From the NCBI RefSeq assembly GCF_030372765.1, contig NZ_JAUCMW010000022.1, forward strand, positions 1 through 35,216: a stretch of DNA of 35,216 nucleotides, read 5' to 3'. A model generated the notes under the pieces. The model saw only the letters and a list, made by a program, of their open reading frames with translations. It had not been told where the DNA came from and searched no databases. This document shows, piece by piece, positions 25,196 to 33,746 of this stretch. How positions within the stretch are numbered: the first letter of the stretch is position 1; each line of letters opens with the position of its first letter. A program made the position numbers and the translations under genes. The stretch comes from Labilibaculum sp. K2S (lineage in GTDB: Bacteria; Bacteroidota; Bacteroidia; Bacteroidales; Marinifilaceae).

Positions 25196-25828
25196 ATGGA
25201 TAATAAACTAGTCATTCAACTGCTTAAAAGTAAAACCGAAGAAATTCAAAACTTACTGGAACATTTCGCCAATAAGCCTGAGGATTTAAATGATGGTATT
25301 GAGTTACTTGATTCCAGAATACTGGGCTTAAGTCAAGATTTTAAAATCCTGAAAAAGAATTGTGAATTAAAACCAGCCGAGACAGTTTCAACGAATGTCC
25401 CTGAAGAAATTATTTCTGCTTCACCTGAACCAATAAAAGAAGAAATTGAATTTCCTGATGCGAATTTTGAAAAACCTCAGGTAATTGACAATGTCGATCC
25501 TGAGAAACCTGAAATTGAGGAAAAAGAGCAAATAAAAATATCAATTGTTAAGCAAAGTGCTCAATCGGAACCTATTCAATTAATAGGAGAGAAACTTTCT
25601 TCACAAAAACTAAAAGATATTCAGTCGGCCATTGGAATTAATGATCGCTTTTTGTTTGCCCGTGAGCTTTTTGAAAACAATATAGATGAATACAACACAG
25701 CGATTTCCTTCGTAAATAAAGCAGGTACTTTCGAATCTGTTATGAATTGGATAAAAGCTGAAAAAGAATGGGATCTGGAAGATCCTACCGTAACCCAATT
25801 CATCGAAATCACCAAAAGAAAATTTTAA
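25196..25828 (+). CDS. Conserved hypothetical protein with a C-terminal FxFxxELF-type domain, linked to rsmI
   Basis: A 210-residue cytosolic protein in three parts: an N-terminal helical segment (1-55), an acidic Pro/Glu-rich linker (60-130), and a compact C-terminal domain (136-210). The last carries SAIGINDRFLFARELF, an aromatic-rich middle and a WDLEDPTV segment before the final FxxxTKRKF. I recall this C-terminal domain as widespread in Bacteroidota hypothetical proteins, but know no function for it. The gene ends 2 bases before rsmI, so the two are translationally linked. There is no signal peptide or membrane segment. Confidence 0.75.
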   Translation: MDNKLVIQLLKSKTEEIQNLLEHFANKPEDLNDGIELLDSRILGLSQDFKILKKNCELKPAETVSTNVPEEIISASPEPIKEEIEFPDANFEKPQVIDNVDPEKPEIEEKEQIKISIVKQSAQSEPIQLIGEKLSSQKLKDIQSAIGINDRFLFARELFENNIDEYNTAISFVNKAGTFESVMNWIKAEKEWDLEDPTVTQFIEITKRKF

Positions 25829-25830
25829 AC

Positions 25831-26544
25831 ATGTCGAAACTATACCTTGTTCCCACTCCAATTGGAAATTTAGAAGATATTACCTTAAGAGCCTTAAAAG
25901 TTTTAAAAAGTGTTGACTTAATTCTTGCTGAAGATACGAGAACATCAGGGTTTTTATTAAAGCATTTCGAAATTTCAAAACCTTTACACTCACATCACAA
26001 ATTTAACGAACACAAAACGGCCGAAAACATCGTTAATCGAATTAAAGCCGGTGAAACCATTGCCCTAATATCTGATGCTGGAACTCCTGCTATCTCAGAT
26101 CCCGGGTTCTTTTTGGTAAAACATTGTCTTGATAGTGGAATTGATGTAGAATGCCTGCCGGGAGCAACAGCATTTGTCCCTGCCTTAGTGAATTCCGGTT
26201 TGCCAAATGAAAAATTTTGTTTCGAAGGATTTTTACCGCAAAAAAAGGGGCGTCAGTCTAAATTAGACGAACTGGCTGAAGAATCCAGGACAATGATTTT
26301 TTACGAATCGCCACACCGATTAGTGAAAAGCTTAGAGCAATTTGCTGAAGTAATGGGAGAAGATAGAAAAGCATCTGTATCCCGTGAGTTAACCAAACTA
26401 TACGAAGAAAATGTACGAGGCACTCTCGCTGAACTAATCGCTCATTTCAGTTCGAAAACTGTTAAAGGCGAAATTGTAATTGTAGTTGGTGGTAAGGTTG
26501 TTGAGAAAAAGAAGAAAGAATACATAAAGAAGGATCGACAGTAA
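25831..26544 (+). CDS. rsmI: 16S rRNA (cytidine-1402-2'-O)-methyltransferase RsmI
   Basis: A 237-residue tetrapyrrole-methylase-fold enzyme that uses SAM to 2'-O-methylate C1402 in the ribosomal P site. Landmarks are LYLVPTPIGNLEDITLRAL at the N-terminus, AEDTRTSG (33-40), SDAGTPAISDPG (81-92), the CLPGATAFVPALVNSGLP segment and YESPHRL near the middle. The ATG at 25831 gives the family's usual start; an upstream in-frame ATG would overlap the preceding gene. The C-terminal tail is Lys-rich (KKKKEYIKKDRQ), expected for rRNA contact. It is 2 bases downstream of the hypothetical gene. Confidence 0.93.
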   Translation: MSKLYLVPTPIGNLEDITLRALKVLKSVDLILAEDTRTSGFLLKHFEISKPLHSHHKFNEHKTAENIVNRIKAGETIALISDAGTPAISDPGFFLVKHCLDSGIDVECLPGATAFVPALVNSGLPNEKFCFEGFLPQKKGRQSKLDELAEESRTMIFYESPHRLVKSLEQFAEVMGEDRKASVSRELTKLYEENVRGTLAELIAHFSSKTVKGEIVIVVGGKVVEKKKKEYIKKDRQ

Positions 26545-26635
26545 ACCCAAGACTAAAGGCTTTGCAACTCCCCTTTCATGATTTAGCTTAGAAGAACTAC
26601 ATTATGAATTCGTAATTTATAATTATTAATTGTCA

Positions 26636-27700
26636 TTAGTCTTCGTGCGAGAATTTAGGACAAGAGATTGCCTTATCACCCAATTTTTTAACTTTCTGAC
26701 GACGTTTCAACTTTCGGATTTCCCGGGGATTGGAATAGTTGTAATTGTAAGTGAGCGAAATTTCCAAGCCACCCCTGTTAGAAGATGCAGCCTGTAAATC
26801 AGAGACATTAATATCGTAGCTAATCATAAATTTCATGCGGTTTTTCTCATATCCAAATGCAGGAATAATATCCTGAGTAAAACGATACCACAATCCGTAA
26901 TGAAGAATAGTACCTTTTTCTCCATACAACATCATAAAATTGGCTCCGGCAATCCACTCGTTTGAACTACTTTCGGTAGTATGCATTATTTCAGGCTTGA
27001 CATATAATCTTGAAGATAATCTGGACTCTACTCCTCCATGCCATGCAAATCGTCTTTTAAGGTTATTGGTGATTGCGTAAAAGGATTCGTTGGGTTGATT
27101 TATATGACTAATTGCCATCCCCATAAAATATTTTGATTTCCCTTTAAAAAAGGTAACCATAGTACCAGCAGAAAAGTCAGTGTAAAATAAAGATTGTGTT
27201 CCTAAAGGTTCGCCTGTTTGATAATTTGGATCGAAAAGTGTGCCATCCCATTGATCATCAAAAACCAATTTGTTATAATCAACCGATTTATTAACTAATT
27301 CCAAACCAACTCCCATATGTAAGAACAATGTATTACCTGCATTCAGACTTTTATTTAATGATCCGGAAAACATGACCTGAGTGGTCTTTAAACTACCTTC
27401 TCCCGCTTTATCATTAAAGATCATACCTCCAACACCAAGCCATGAAGAACTCAATAGTTGAGTTGACAATTTACCATCTACAAAAACTGCTTGAGAAACA
27501 AAAGGTGTTGTTACACTATTCCACTGGTTACGATAATTCATCCCACCCCGAAGGTTATAATCAGAATTTCCAGTAAGAGCTGGATTTAACAATAATGGGA
27601 CAGAATAGAATTGAGAAGAGTGCACACGCTGAGCGGAGACTTGACAGACCCCAAATAACGATATCAGTATAAAAACAATTAAACTCTTCCTCATATCCAA
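26636..27700 (-). CDS. PorP/SprF-family type IX secretion outer-membrane protein
   Basis: A 354-residue protein with a signal peptide (VSAQ, residue about 24) followed by QFYSVPLLLNPALTG, the N-terminal signature of PorP/SprF proteins. The rest alternates short amphipathic strands typical of an outer-membrane beta-barrel (GVGGMIFNDKAGEGSLKTT, HMGVGLELVN, KFMISYDIN). PorP/SprF proteins pair with T9SS cargo that has a type B C-terminal domain and help present it at the surface. The closest cargo here is the 842-aa protein directly upstream. The C-terminal ~35 residues are basic (RKLKRRQKVKKL) and end in a tail with one cysteine. Confidence 0.92.
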   Translation of the reverse strand: MDMRKSLIVFILISLFGVCQVSAQRVHSSQFYSVPLLLNPALTGNSDYNLRGGMNYRNQWNSVTTPFVSQAVFVDGKLSTQLLSSSWLGVGGMIFNDKAGEGSLKTTQVMFSGSLNKSLNAGNTLFLHMGVGLELVNKSVDYNKLVFDDQWDGTLFDPNYQTGEPLGTQSLFYTDFSAGTMVTFFKGKSKYFMGMAISHINQPNESFYAITNNLKRRFAWHGGVESRLSSRLYVKPEIMHTTESSSNEWIAGANFMMLYGEKGTILHYGLWYRFTQDIIPAFGYEKNRMKFMISYDINVSDLQAASSNRGGLEISLTYNYNYSNPREIRKLKRRQKVKKLGDKAISCPKFSHED

Positions 27701-27761
27701 TTTTACGGGTCTTTCAGCCGATTAACAAAGATTTTCAACCAGCAAAACGAAATACCCCAAG

Positions 27762-27799
27762 CAAAAATATAAAAATGGGTAATAATAGCCTATTACCCA
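27762..27799 (-). terminator. Terminator after the 842-aa surface-protein gene
   Basis: TGGGTAATA (27776-27784) pairs with TATTACCCA (27791-27799), with TTTTTATATTTTTG following on the minus strand. It lies about 110 bases after the stop. The T run also contains TATTTTTG (27762-27769), an exact -7 box that could start porP transcription. Confidence 0.7.
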
Positions 27800-27909
27800 C
27801 TGTGAAATATTTCATTTTACATTTATTTTTTTGCGACAAATTATTTGGCATAAATATAATTAATATGATGAAATTTAACAGTAATAATCCATTTTATTCA
27901 TCAACTATA

Positions 27910-30438
27910 TTAGTACAGTAGTGTAACATTTCCGCGCTTTTGTACAGAACTACCATCAAGGAAGGTCACTTGCAGGAAGAAAACATAAACATCCATATCT
28001 TGTTTTACTCCACGATAGGTACCATCCCATCCTACATCTTGTCTGTTCGATTGAAAGATTTTATGTCCTAATCGGTTATAAATAATCAAATTCATTGAAC
28101 CAATATTGTTACCCCGAACAAACAGAACATCGTTTTTACCATCTCCATTTGGAGAGAATCCACTGGCTAATCCAACAAATTGATCACCTTCCGGATAAAC
28201 TACATTTATGGTATCCCTTCCCATACAACTCTGTTGATTGGTTACTTCAACCCAATATTCTCCGGCCTGACTCACATTTATAGTCTGAGAAATATCATCT
28301 GTTGACCAACGGTAGAAACTACCATTATTTTCAGCATCAAGAGTTACATTTTCTCCGGTTTGAACAATAAGGTCTTCACCTAGATCAACAATAGGAGAAG
28401 GATTAACTGTTAATTCGATACAATCTCCTTCGGTATTGCCAAACGGATCAGTTACATCAACACAATATTTACCTGATTGATTGACAAGGATTCCCTTTTC
28501 AGTTGACTCTGACGGTATCCATTTATAGATAGGATCAGAAGTAAATGTTCTATCGATAATTGGCTCAAGATACACTCTGTCACCCTCACAAATCTGAATA
28601 TCACCACCTAAATCCACAGAGAATTTATGACCGTCTTTTCTAACAACACTAATATCATCTGTATTATAACATGAGTATTCAGATGTAACCTTCACAGAAT
28701 ATACATTTTCCTCACTTACCGTTATTGTCTGGGTTGACTCTCCAGTACTCCATTCGTAAACCAAACCTGATCCTGAAACTCCGGCATCCAAAGTCGTGGT
28801 TTCACCATCGTATAATGTAATATCGCCACCTAAATCAACAATCGGTAAAGCATTTACAATTACTTCAATCTCATCTGTTTCTTCGTTGCCTGCATCATCC
28901 CTTACAGTTACCGAGTAAATTCCGGACTCACTCACAGTAAGCGTAGAGGTTCCTGCTCCATTTGACCATAGGTAAGCATAGTTTTGAGAGATACTTGGAT
29001 TTGGATTTAGAATCACTTCTTCACCATCACAAATATTCTTGTCTGCACCCAGATTAATTGCAAATACATCACTAGTACTACTTATAATAATTTCATCAGT
29101 CCCAACACAACCATTTAAGCTGGTTACATCAACACGATATGTATTGCTGCTACTCACGTTTATGGCCTGGCTTGTCTCTCCTGTCGACCAAGAATAGGTT
29201 AATCCCGGATTTCCTGCATCCAACACCTTCGTTTCAGCATCAGCCAATTCGTAATCTGCTCCCAAGTCAACAACCGGAGCTGTTAACACATTAACATTTA
29301 CTGTTGCTGATGATGATTTACCTGTTCCGGAATCAGTTGCTGTAACAGAATAGGTTCCAGTTTCAGTAACTTTTAATGTCGGCTCTTTTGATCCATCTGA
29401 CCATAAGTAGGTATAAGTTCCACCAAAATCGATAGTTGGAGTTAGAATTGCGCTCTCTCCTTCACAAATTTGAATATCTCCACCTAAACTAACTACGAAA
29501 GATTCAACAACACTAATAGCAGCATAAATCGTATCTCCCGCACAATCAAAAGCAGTACGTTCCAACAATTTTATTTGATAATCTCCAGGAGTATTTCCCC
29601 ATTGAACATCAAAACTTAATTCACTATGGAACTTATCGCTTAACTTCGTTGTCTTTTCATTTAAGACAGTTGCTCCACTTGGTATAAAAAGTTCATAATT
29701 TTCATTCTTCTCGATGGTTGCAGTATAAGACTGTATTGTTCCCGCCTGAATTACCGGAGTATAATCACCAAATAAAGTATTTGGCAAGGCCATTACATCA
29801 ACCTCTAAAGTTTGATTGGCAAGATCTTCGGTTACAGGAATTCCTGATACTGTTTTTGCTTCAACCAACAAGATCTCAGCTCTATGTGTTTTACCGGTTG
29901 TATTCGGAATTTCAAGCTCAAACTCAAAAGTATTCACGTACAGCTCGTCTGCTCCAACAGGCATTACTGCAGGTGCACGATCCACTGAAATTTTAAATGT
30001 CCATGGCTTAGGACCCGAATAATTAACAGTAATATTCACTTTACCATTTGCATCTCCACCATTATTTGCAGAACAAACATAGGGTACCTCTAAATCATCA
30101 AACTCAGCGGTTGGAGCTGCACCATCAACCACCACCATCATGGTTAAAGGATCACCAAAACAATGTGTTCCTAAATCTTCCGGATATACTTTCACCTCAT
30201 AATCACCTTCGTTAGCGAATACATAATCGCCGGATTCAAATGTTTTTGATGTAAGATATGCTACTGAACCGCTTGATGTATGTGTTACTGACCAATGATA
30301 TTCATAACCAGTAACTTCATCCACCTTAAAATTAAGTGTTGTTCCCTTAACCACATACTGCTGTGCCACAACAGCCCATCCTCCCAAAAGGATGGCTATT
30401 GCAGTAAGCAGTGTTTTATGTAGTAAGGTTTTCAACAT
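27910..30438 (-). CDS. 842-aa T9SS cargo: paralogous module, six Ig/PKD-like repeats, type B sorting domain
   Basis: Signal peptide to about residue 26 (VVAQQ). Residues 27-222 repeat the two-domain module of the five small proteins that precede it in the operon, with Cys93 and Cys122 at the shared positions and LPNTLFGD at the module end; 228-312 resembles another first domain of that module. Residues 314-748 are six Ig/PKD-like repeats in an alternating a-b-a-b-a-b order: the a type has LGxDxxICxG and YLWSxG, the b type has VDLG, ETxxLDAG and WSTGE. Residues 756-842 form a type B (gliding motility-associated) C-terminal sorting domain with FSPNGDGKND, YNRLGHKIF and GWDGTYRG. It should be exported by the T9SS and held at the cell surface. 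It ends before a terminator and the PorP/SprF gene. Confidence 0.9.
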   Translation of the reverse strand: MLKTLLHKTLLTAIAILLGGWAVVAQQYVVKGTTLNFKVDEVTGYEYHWSVTHTSSGSVAYLTSKTFESGDYVFANEGDYEVKVYPEDLGTHCFGDPLTMMVVVDGAAPTAEFDDLEVPYVCSANNGGDANGKVNITVNYSGPKPWTFKISVDRAPAVMPVGADELYVNTFEFELEIPNTTGKTHRAEILLVEAKTVSGIPVTEDLANQTLEVDVMALPNTLFGDYTPVIQAGTIQSYTATIEKNENYELFIPSGATVLNEKTTKLSDKFHSELSFDVQWGNTPGDYQIKLLERTAFDCAGDTIYAAISVVESFVVSLGGDIQICEGESAILTPTIDFGGTYTYLWSDGSKEPTLKVTETGTYSVTATDSGTGKSSSATVNVNVLTAPVVDLGADYELADAETKVLDAGNPGLTYSWSTGETSQAINVSSSNTYRVDVTSLNGCVGTDEIIISSTSDVFAINLGADKNICDGEEVILNPNPSISQNYAYLWSNGAGTSTLTVSESGIYSVTVRDDAGNEETDEIEVIVNALPIVDLGGDITLYDGETTTLDAGVSGSGLVYEWSTGESTQTITVSEENVYSVKVTSEYSCYNTDDISVVRKDGHKFSVDLGGDIQICEGDRVYLEPIIDRTFTSDPIYKWIPSESTEKGILVNQSGKYCVDVTDPFGNTEGDCIELTVNPSPIVDLGEDLIVQTGENVTLDAENNGSFYRWSTDDISQTINVSQAGEYWVEVTNQQSCMGRDTINVVYPEGDQFVGLASGFSPNGDGKNDVLFVRGNNIGSMNLIIYNRLGHKIFQSNRQDVGWDGTYRGVKQDMDVYVFFLQVTFLDGSSVQKRGNVTLLY
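28195..29499 (-). repeat. Three tandem copies of a two-domain Ig-like unit within the 842-aa gene
   Basis: Each copy spans about 142-150 codons: residues 314-455, 458-600 and 606-748. Within a copy, an a-type domain with one cysteine (ICxG) is followed by a b-type domain with WSTGE or WSTDD. The copies have diverged at the DNA level, so this is old internal duplication, not a recent repeat expansion. Confidence 0.75.
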
Positions 30439-30485
30439 CTAATTTTATTCTTTTAATTATTTAAATAAAACTCCTAAACTAAGCT

Positions 30486-31190
30486 CTAGTTAAGTGTAAT
30501 AGTACCTGAAATAACTGGCTTACCATGAACAGTAACACTTCTTGTGTTATCAGCAAGATCAGTATCAACAGCAACAGTTCCATTATCAGCAGTTTTTGCA
30601 CTAATCAATTGAATGCTTACTGTTTGATCACCGGTAGTTAGATTTTCAAAATCTGAAATTGACAATTGTCCTGTTAAAGGAGTTGCGTCACCTGCAGTCC
30701 CCATTGTAACCACCTTAGTTGTTTTTGTATTATCAATAGCAGTAATCTCATATGTCAATTCGAATGGAGCTACACCATCGGTGAATACAACATCGAAATC
30801 GCTAACTGTTAAAGAACCTCCCAATAACGGAGAACAACTTACAACTGCATCATTTGCAGGTAAATTAGCAAACATTACAGAAGCTGCACCAACAACTAAA
30901 ACCTGAGATGTTCTTGTTTCAGTCAAACAGCCATTTGCATCAGTCCCAAAAACTGTTACATCATATGTTCCTGCAACATCCCAGATCAGTGTCATAGAAT
31001 TTCCTGTTTGCGCAACCAGATCAGTGCTGGTACCACCCGTTGTAGCCCAAGTATAAGTCACTCCTGCAACAGGATCAACATTATAAGTATGAGATGTGTT
31101 AATAGTTACAGTTTGATCCTGTGCACTAACAGTTCCTGCAAATGTAATTAAGCTAATAAATAGCAAGCCGAATATTTTAGTCAGTTTCAT
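30486..31190 (-). CDS. Secreted two-domain beta-sandwich protein, paralogue A
   Basis: A 234-residue protein with a signal peptide (cleavage after VSAQ, residue 24). Domain 1 (27-100) is PKD/Ig-like: HTYNV, TYTWATTGG, LIWDVAGTYDVTV and an ending with Cys88 and TSQVLVV. Domain 2 (103-220) starts with the second cysteine, Cys119, and ends in TRSVTV. The tail is HGKPVISGTITLN. The mature protein has only these two cysteines. There is no T9SS sorting domain or lipobox, so how it leaves the periplasm is unclear. It is the last small paralogue before the 842-aa gene (47-base gap), which starts with the same module. Function unknown; a structural subunit is inferred. Confidence 0.75.
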   Translation of the reverse strand: MKLTKIFGLLFISLITFAGTVSAQDQTVTINTSHTYNVDPVAGVTYTWATTGGTSTDLVAQTGNSMTLIWDVAGTYDVTVFGTDANGCLTETRTSQVLVVGAASVMFANLPANDAVVSCSPLLGGSLTVSDFDVVFTDGVAPFELTYEITAIDNTKTTKVVTMGTAGDATPLTGQLSISDFENLTTGDQTVSIQLISAKTADNGTVAVDTDLADNTRSVTVHGKPVISGTITLN

Positions 31191-31196
31191 AGTAGT

Positions 31197-31946
31197 TTAA
31201 TTTAAGTTTATGTCCGATATTATTGGTTTCTTATTAATTGTTCTTGTATGAATTTCTTTTCCTGTTACCACATTTAACGTACCTCCATATTTATTGGTTG
31301 CACTCTTTATGGTAATAGTATTTATAGTGTCAATATTTTCATCTTCAATAACACCCGCTACATGGAGCATTTTATCTGCAAAATTTACAATTGCAGTTCG
31401 ATCAGCAGAATCCCCATCTAAGCGATAGTTCACTGTAATCGGGTATTGTGATTCCGGCAATTGAGTACCTGAATCGAACATTGCTACCATTTCTGCAGCA
31501 AACTGTGGATCTAAATCAGCACAATCGTCTGATGTCAGATCTTTAAATACAATAGTGGCTTCAGTACCAAATACCTCAACAGGTATAGCTCTTCGAGAAG
31601 AACAAAAATTAGTTACTGAATTAAATTCTTCCACAATTGCGTAATATTTTCCCTCATTTAAAAAGGTAATGTCAACTTCAGCTTTTTCAAATTCTCCCCC
31701 AATAAATAAAAAGTCATCATCTCCTCCCAATCCATCATTATCCGCCAATAAAGCGTCTTTTTGATCTGTCCAGTTGTTCACCTTATAAACATTCCATTCA
31801 TAAGTATTCCCAACATGATCAGTAATAGTAAGTTTATGCGTACTACCAGGCAATATTACATACGGACTCTGTGCCTTAGCTGAAGCCAAAGCCATCATTG
31901 TAAATACAATGACAATCAGAATTCTATGTAGTATACCTTTTAACAA
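31197..31946 (-). CDS. Secreted two-domain beta-sandwich protein, paralogue B
   Basis: A 249-residue protein with a signal peptide (cleavage after SAKAQ, residue 26). It is the most divergent small paralogue, but shares DHVGNTYEWNVYK with DHVGNTYTWAVYQ of paralogue C, the GKYYAIVEE strand at the W/GTY position, Cys115 before an RR pair, and Cys142 (DDCADLD) opening domain 2. The tail NKKPIISDINLN matches that of paralogue A (KPVISGTITLN). It is much more acidic than its neighbours around residues 62-92 (DGLGGDDDFL). Six bases separate it from paralogue A and 87 bases, including a strong hairpin, from paralogue C. No sorting domain. Function unknown. Confidence 0.72.
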   Translation of the reverse strand: MLKGILHRILIVIVFTMMALASAKAQSPYVILPGSTHKLTITDHVGNTYEWNVYKVNNWTDQKDALLADNDGLGGDDDFLFIGGEFEKAEVDITFLNEGKYYAIVEEFNSVTNFCSSRRAIPVEVFGTEATIVFKDLTSDDCADLDPQFAAEMVAMFDSGTQLPESQYPITVNYRLDGDSADRTAIVNFADKMLHVAGVIEDENIDTINTITIKSATNKYGGTLNVVTGKEIHTRTINKKPIISDINLN

Positions 31947-31974
31947 ATCTTTCTATTTTTTAATGTTTGAATTA

Positions 31975-32000
31975 CCTTCCCGGATTTCGATCCGGGAAGG
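31975..32000. repeat. 11-bp GC-rich hairpin between paralogues C and B
   Basis: CCTTCCCGGAT (31975-31985) and ATCCGGGAAGG (31990-32000) pair perfectly over a four-base loop. On the transcribed (minus) strand it is followed by TAATTCAAAC rather than by a T run, so it is more likely a processing, stability or attenuation element within the operon than a full terminator. Confidence 0.7.
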
Positions 32001-32033
32001 ATTCTATATGTAAGTCAACAAACTTTACAATAT

Positions 32034-32888
32034 TTAATCAATAGCAATCACACTAGTTTCAGGTGATGCTGTAATAACAAACGATTCTGATGTATTATTG
32101 GTTAAATTAGTACCAGGCTCATTTGTATTTCCGGCTCCCGTTGTAATAAACGCATTTGAAGCAACCATGTTCAAGCTAATATCATTAGCTGGAGAAACGC
32201 CCGGAGTATTAGCTGTTACAACAGTCAATACAACTTGAGAAGTTCCCGATGCTACGATTACGCTGGAACCAGTTACAGTACCACCAGCTGATGAAGTAAC
32301 AGTTGATGCTGCTGAAGTTGTGAAATCAAATCCCCATGCTCCAGTTGTCCAAGGCTGTCCGTCAGTATCCATTGAAACAGTGAAGTAACGAGTTGTAGAA
32401 CCAAAATCATTCGTTGCATTATCTATTGTTGCCCCACTACCACTATTACAATCAGTTAAAGCACCACCAGTAATAACAGCTCCTGCATTATCAGATGCAA
32501 TAACTGCTAAATCAAGTGCACCAGCTGAAACCAAAATCTCCAAACGTCTTAAGGTTGTACAGGCACCAGCTAAATTAGCTTCTGTAACCTCTACAAAATA
32601 TGTTTCAGCTTGTAACCATTGAATGTTTACAGTATTCGCATCTACACCTGCACCTGTGGTTGTAAATGAGTAATCTGTTCCACTAACAGCTGGTGTTGTA
32701 CCGTCGTTTTGATAAACTGCCCAGGTATATGTATTTCCAACATGATCTGCCAGATGCACATTACTAGCATCCACATTTACTTTAAACTTATGGATAGAAC
32801 CTACCGCATGAGTTGCATCCTGTGCATATGTTCCAAAAGCAATTAAAGAAATTGCAAGAACCAGAGTTATTTTTAATAATCTTTTCAT
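32034..32888 (-). CDS. Secreted two-domain beta-sandwich protein, paralogue C
   Basis: A 284-residue protein with a signal peptide (cleavage after TYAQ, residue 23). Domain 1 holds HKFKV, DHVGNTYTWAVY, IQWLQAETYFVEVTE and Cys110 followed by TTLRRLEILV. Domain 2 opens with Cys147 (TDCNSGSG) and contains GAWGFDFTTS, which lines up with WTFDY and WSFDY in paralogues E and D. The tail is SPETSVIAID. It is very rich in Thr, Ser, Ala and Gly in its second half, as is usual for surface beta-proteins. Only two cysteines in the mature protein and no sorting domain. It is separated from paralogue D by 29 bases. Function unknown. Confidence 0.75.
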   Translation of the reverse strand: MKRLLKITLVLAISLIAFGTYAQDATHAVGSIHKFKVNVDASNVHLADHVGNTYTWAVYQNDGTTPAVSGTDYSFTTTGAGVDANTVNIQWLQAETYFVEVTEANLAGACTTLRRLEILVSAGALDLAVIASDNAGAVITGGALTDCNSGSGATIDNATNDFGSTTRYFTVSMDTDGQPWTTGAWGFDFTTSAASTVTSSAGGTVTGSSVIVASGTSQVVLTVVTANTPGVSPANDISLNMVASNAFITTGAGNTNEPGTNLTNNTSESFVITASPETSVIAID

Positions 32889-32917
32889 GATATATTAATT
32901 TTATCAGAGTTTACTAA

Positions 32918-33727
32918 TTAGTCAGTTGTAATACCTGTAGTTGCTGGAACAGCATTAACAATATAAGTTGCCACATTATTGGCTGCATTACTGTCAGGAG
33001 TTCCTAACTCATCTTTACCATTAGAAACTGTAAGAGCAATTGAGATATTTGGATCTTGTCCATTCACACCATCAATATTCTTATTGGTATTGTATTCAAC
33101 AGTAATTGTTTGAGATGTAGTGTTAGCAGGAACATTAATTGTACCTGTTAAAGCAGCTACTCCATTAACAAGAACACCTGTCACTTTATCTGATGCTGCA
33201 ATATCGCTAATTGCATAATCAAACGACCATGTTTTAGTTAAATCGCCACCAGCCATACTAACTGTATATTCTCTTGTAGTTGTTCCAAATACATCATTCG
33301 AATTATCGCCATCTGCAGTAACATCCACAACCGGATTAAATGCAGTAGCACAATCTGTTGCTGAAGTAACTAGAGCGGCAACAACATCAAATGTATTGGC
33401 AGTTACAGTTACAGAAATCTGACGAGTTGTAGGACAAGCCGGAGTAACATCTGTTCTTGTTTCAACTACTTGTAAAATGTATGTACCAGCAAGTAACCAT
33501 TCTACATTAGCAGTTACTCCATCCGTTGCTCCAACAAAGTTATACTCTGTTCCTAGAGTACCCGAAGTTACAGACCAAGCTAAGGTTGTACCTGCAATAC
33601 TACTTTTCGTGATAGTATATGCATGCGTTGATCCAGCATATGGAGTGGTACCTGTATTTTGTGCCTGAGTATTAGTAATTAATAATACTCCTACGAAAAC
33701 CATTAAAAGTTTTAAAAGAGATTTCAT
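32918..33727 (-). CDS. Secreted two-domain beta-sandwich protein, paralogue D
   Basis: A 269-residue protein with a signal peptide (cleavage after NTQAQ, residue 23). Domain 1 shows GSTHAYTIT, LAWSVTSG, VEWLLAGTYILQVVET and Cys98 in ACPTTRQISVTV. Domain 2 opens with Cys126 (TDCATAF), contains KTWSFDYAIS, the long strand pair around SQTITVEY, and the ALTVSNGKDELG block that matches TISNVKDSFG of paralogue E. The tail is VPATTGITTD. D and E are the most alike pair, suggesting the more recent duplication. Two cysteines in the mature form; no sorting domain. Nineteen bases separate it from E. Confidence 0.77.
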   Translation of the reverse strand: MKSLLKLLMVFVGVLLITNTQAQNTGTTPYAGSTHAYTITKSSIAGTTLAWSVTSGTLGTEYNFVGATDGVTANVEWLLAGTYILQVVETRTDVTPACPTTRQISVTVTANTFDVVAALVTSATDCATAFNPVVDVTADGDNSNDVFGTTTREYTVSMAGGDLTKTWSFDYAISDIAASDKVTGVLVNGVAALTGTINVPANTTSQTITVEYNTNKNIDGVNGQDPNISIALTVSNGKDELGTPDSNAANNVATYIVNAVPATTGITTD

Positions 33728-33746
33728 ATCGATTTATTTTAACTAA

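Noticed and set aside
28195..29499. Tandem DNA repeats in the 842-aa gene as a CRISPR or satellite array
   Set aside because: The periodicity exists only at protein level, with ~145-codon units and continuous coding; no short direct DNA repeats or spacers were seen.
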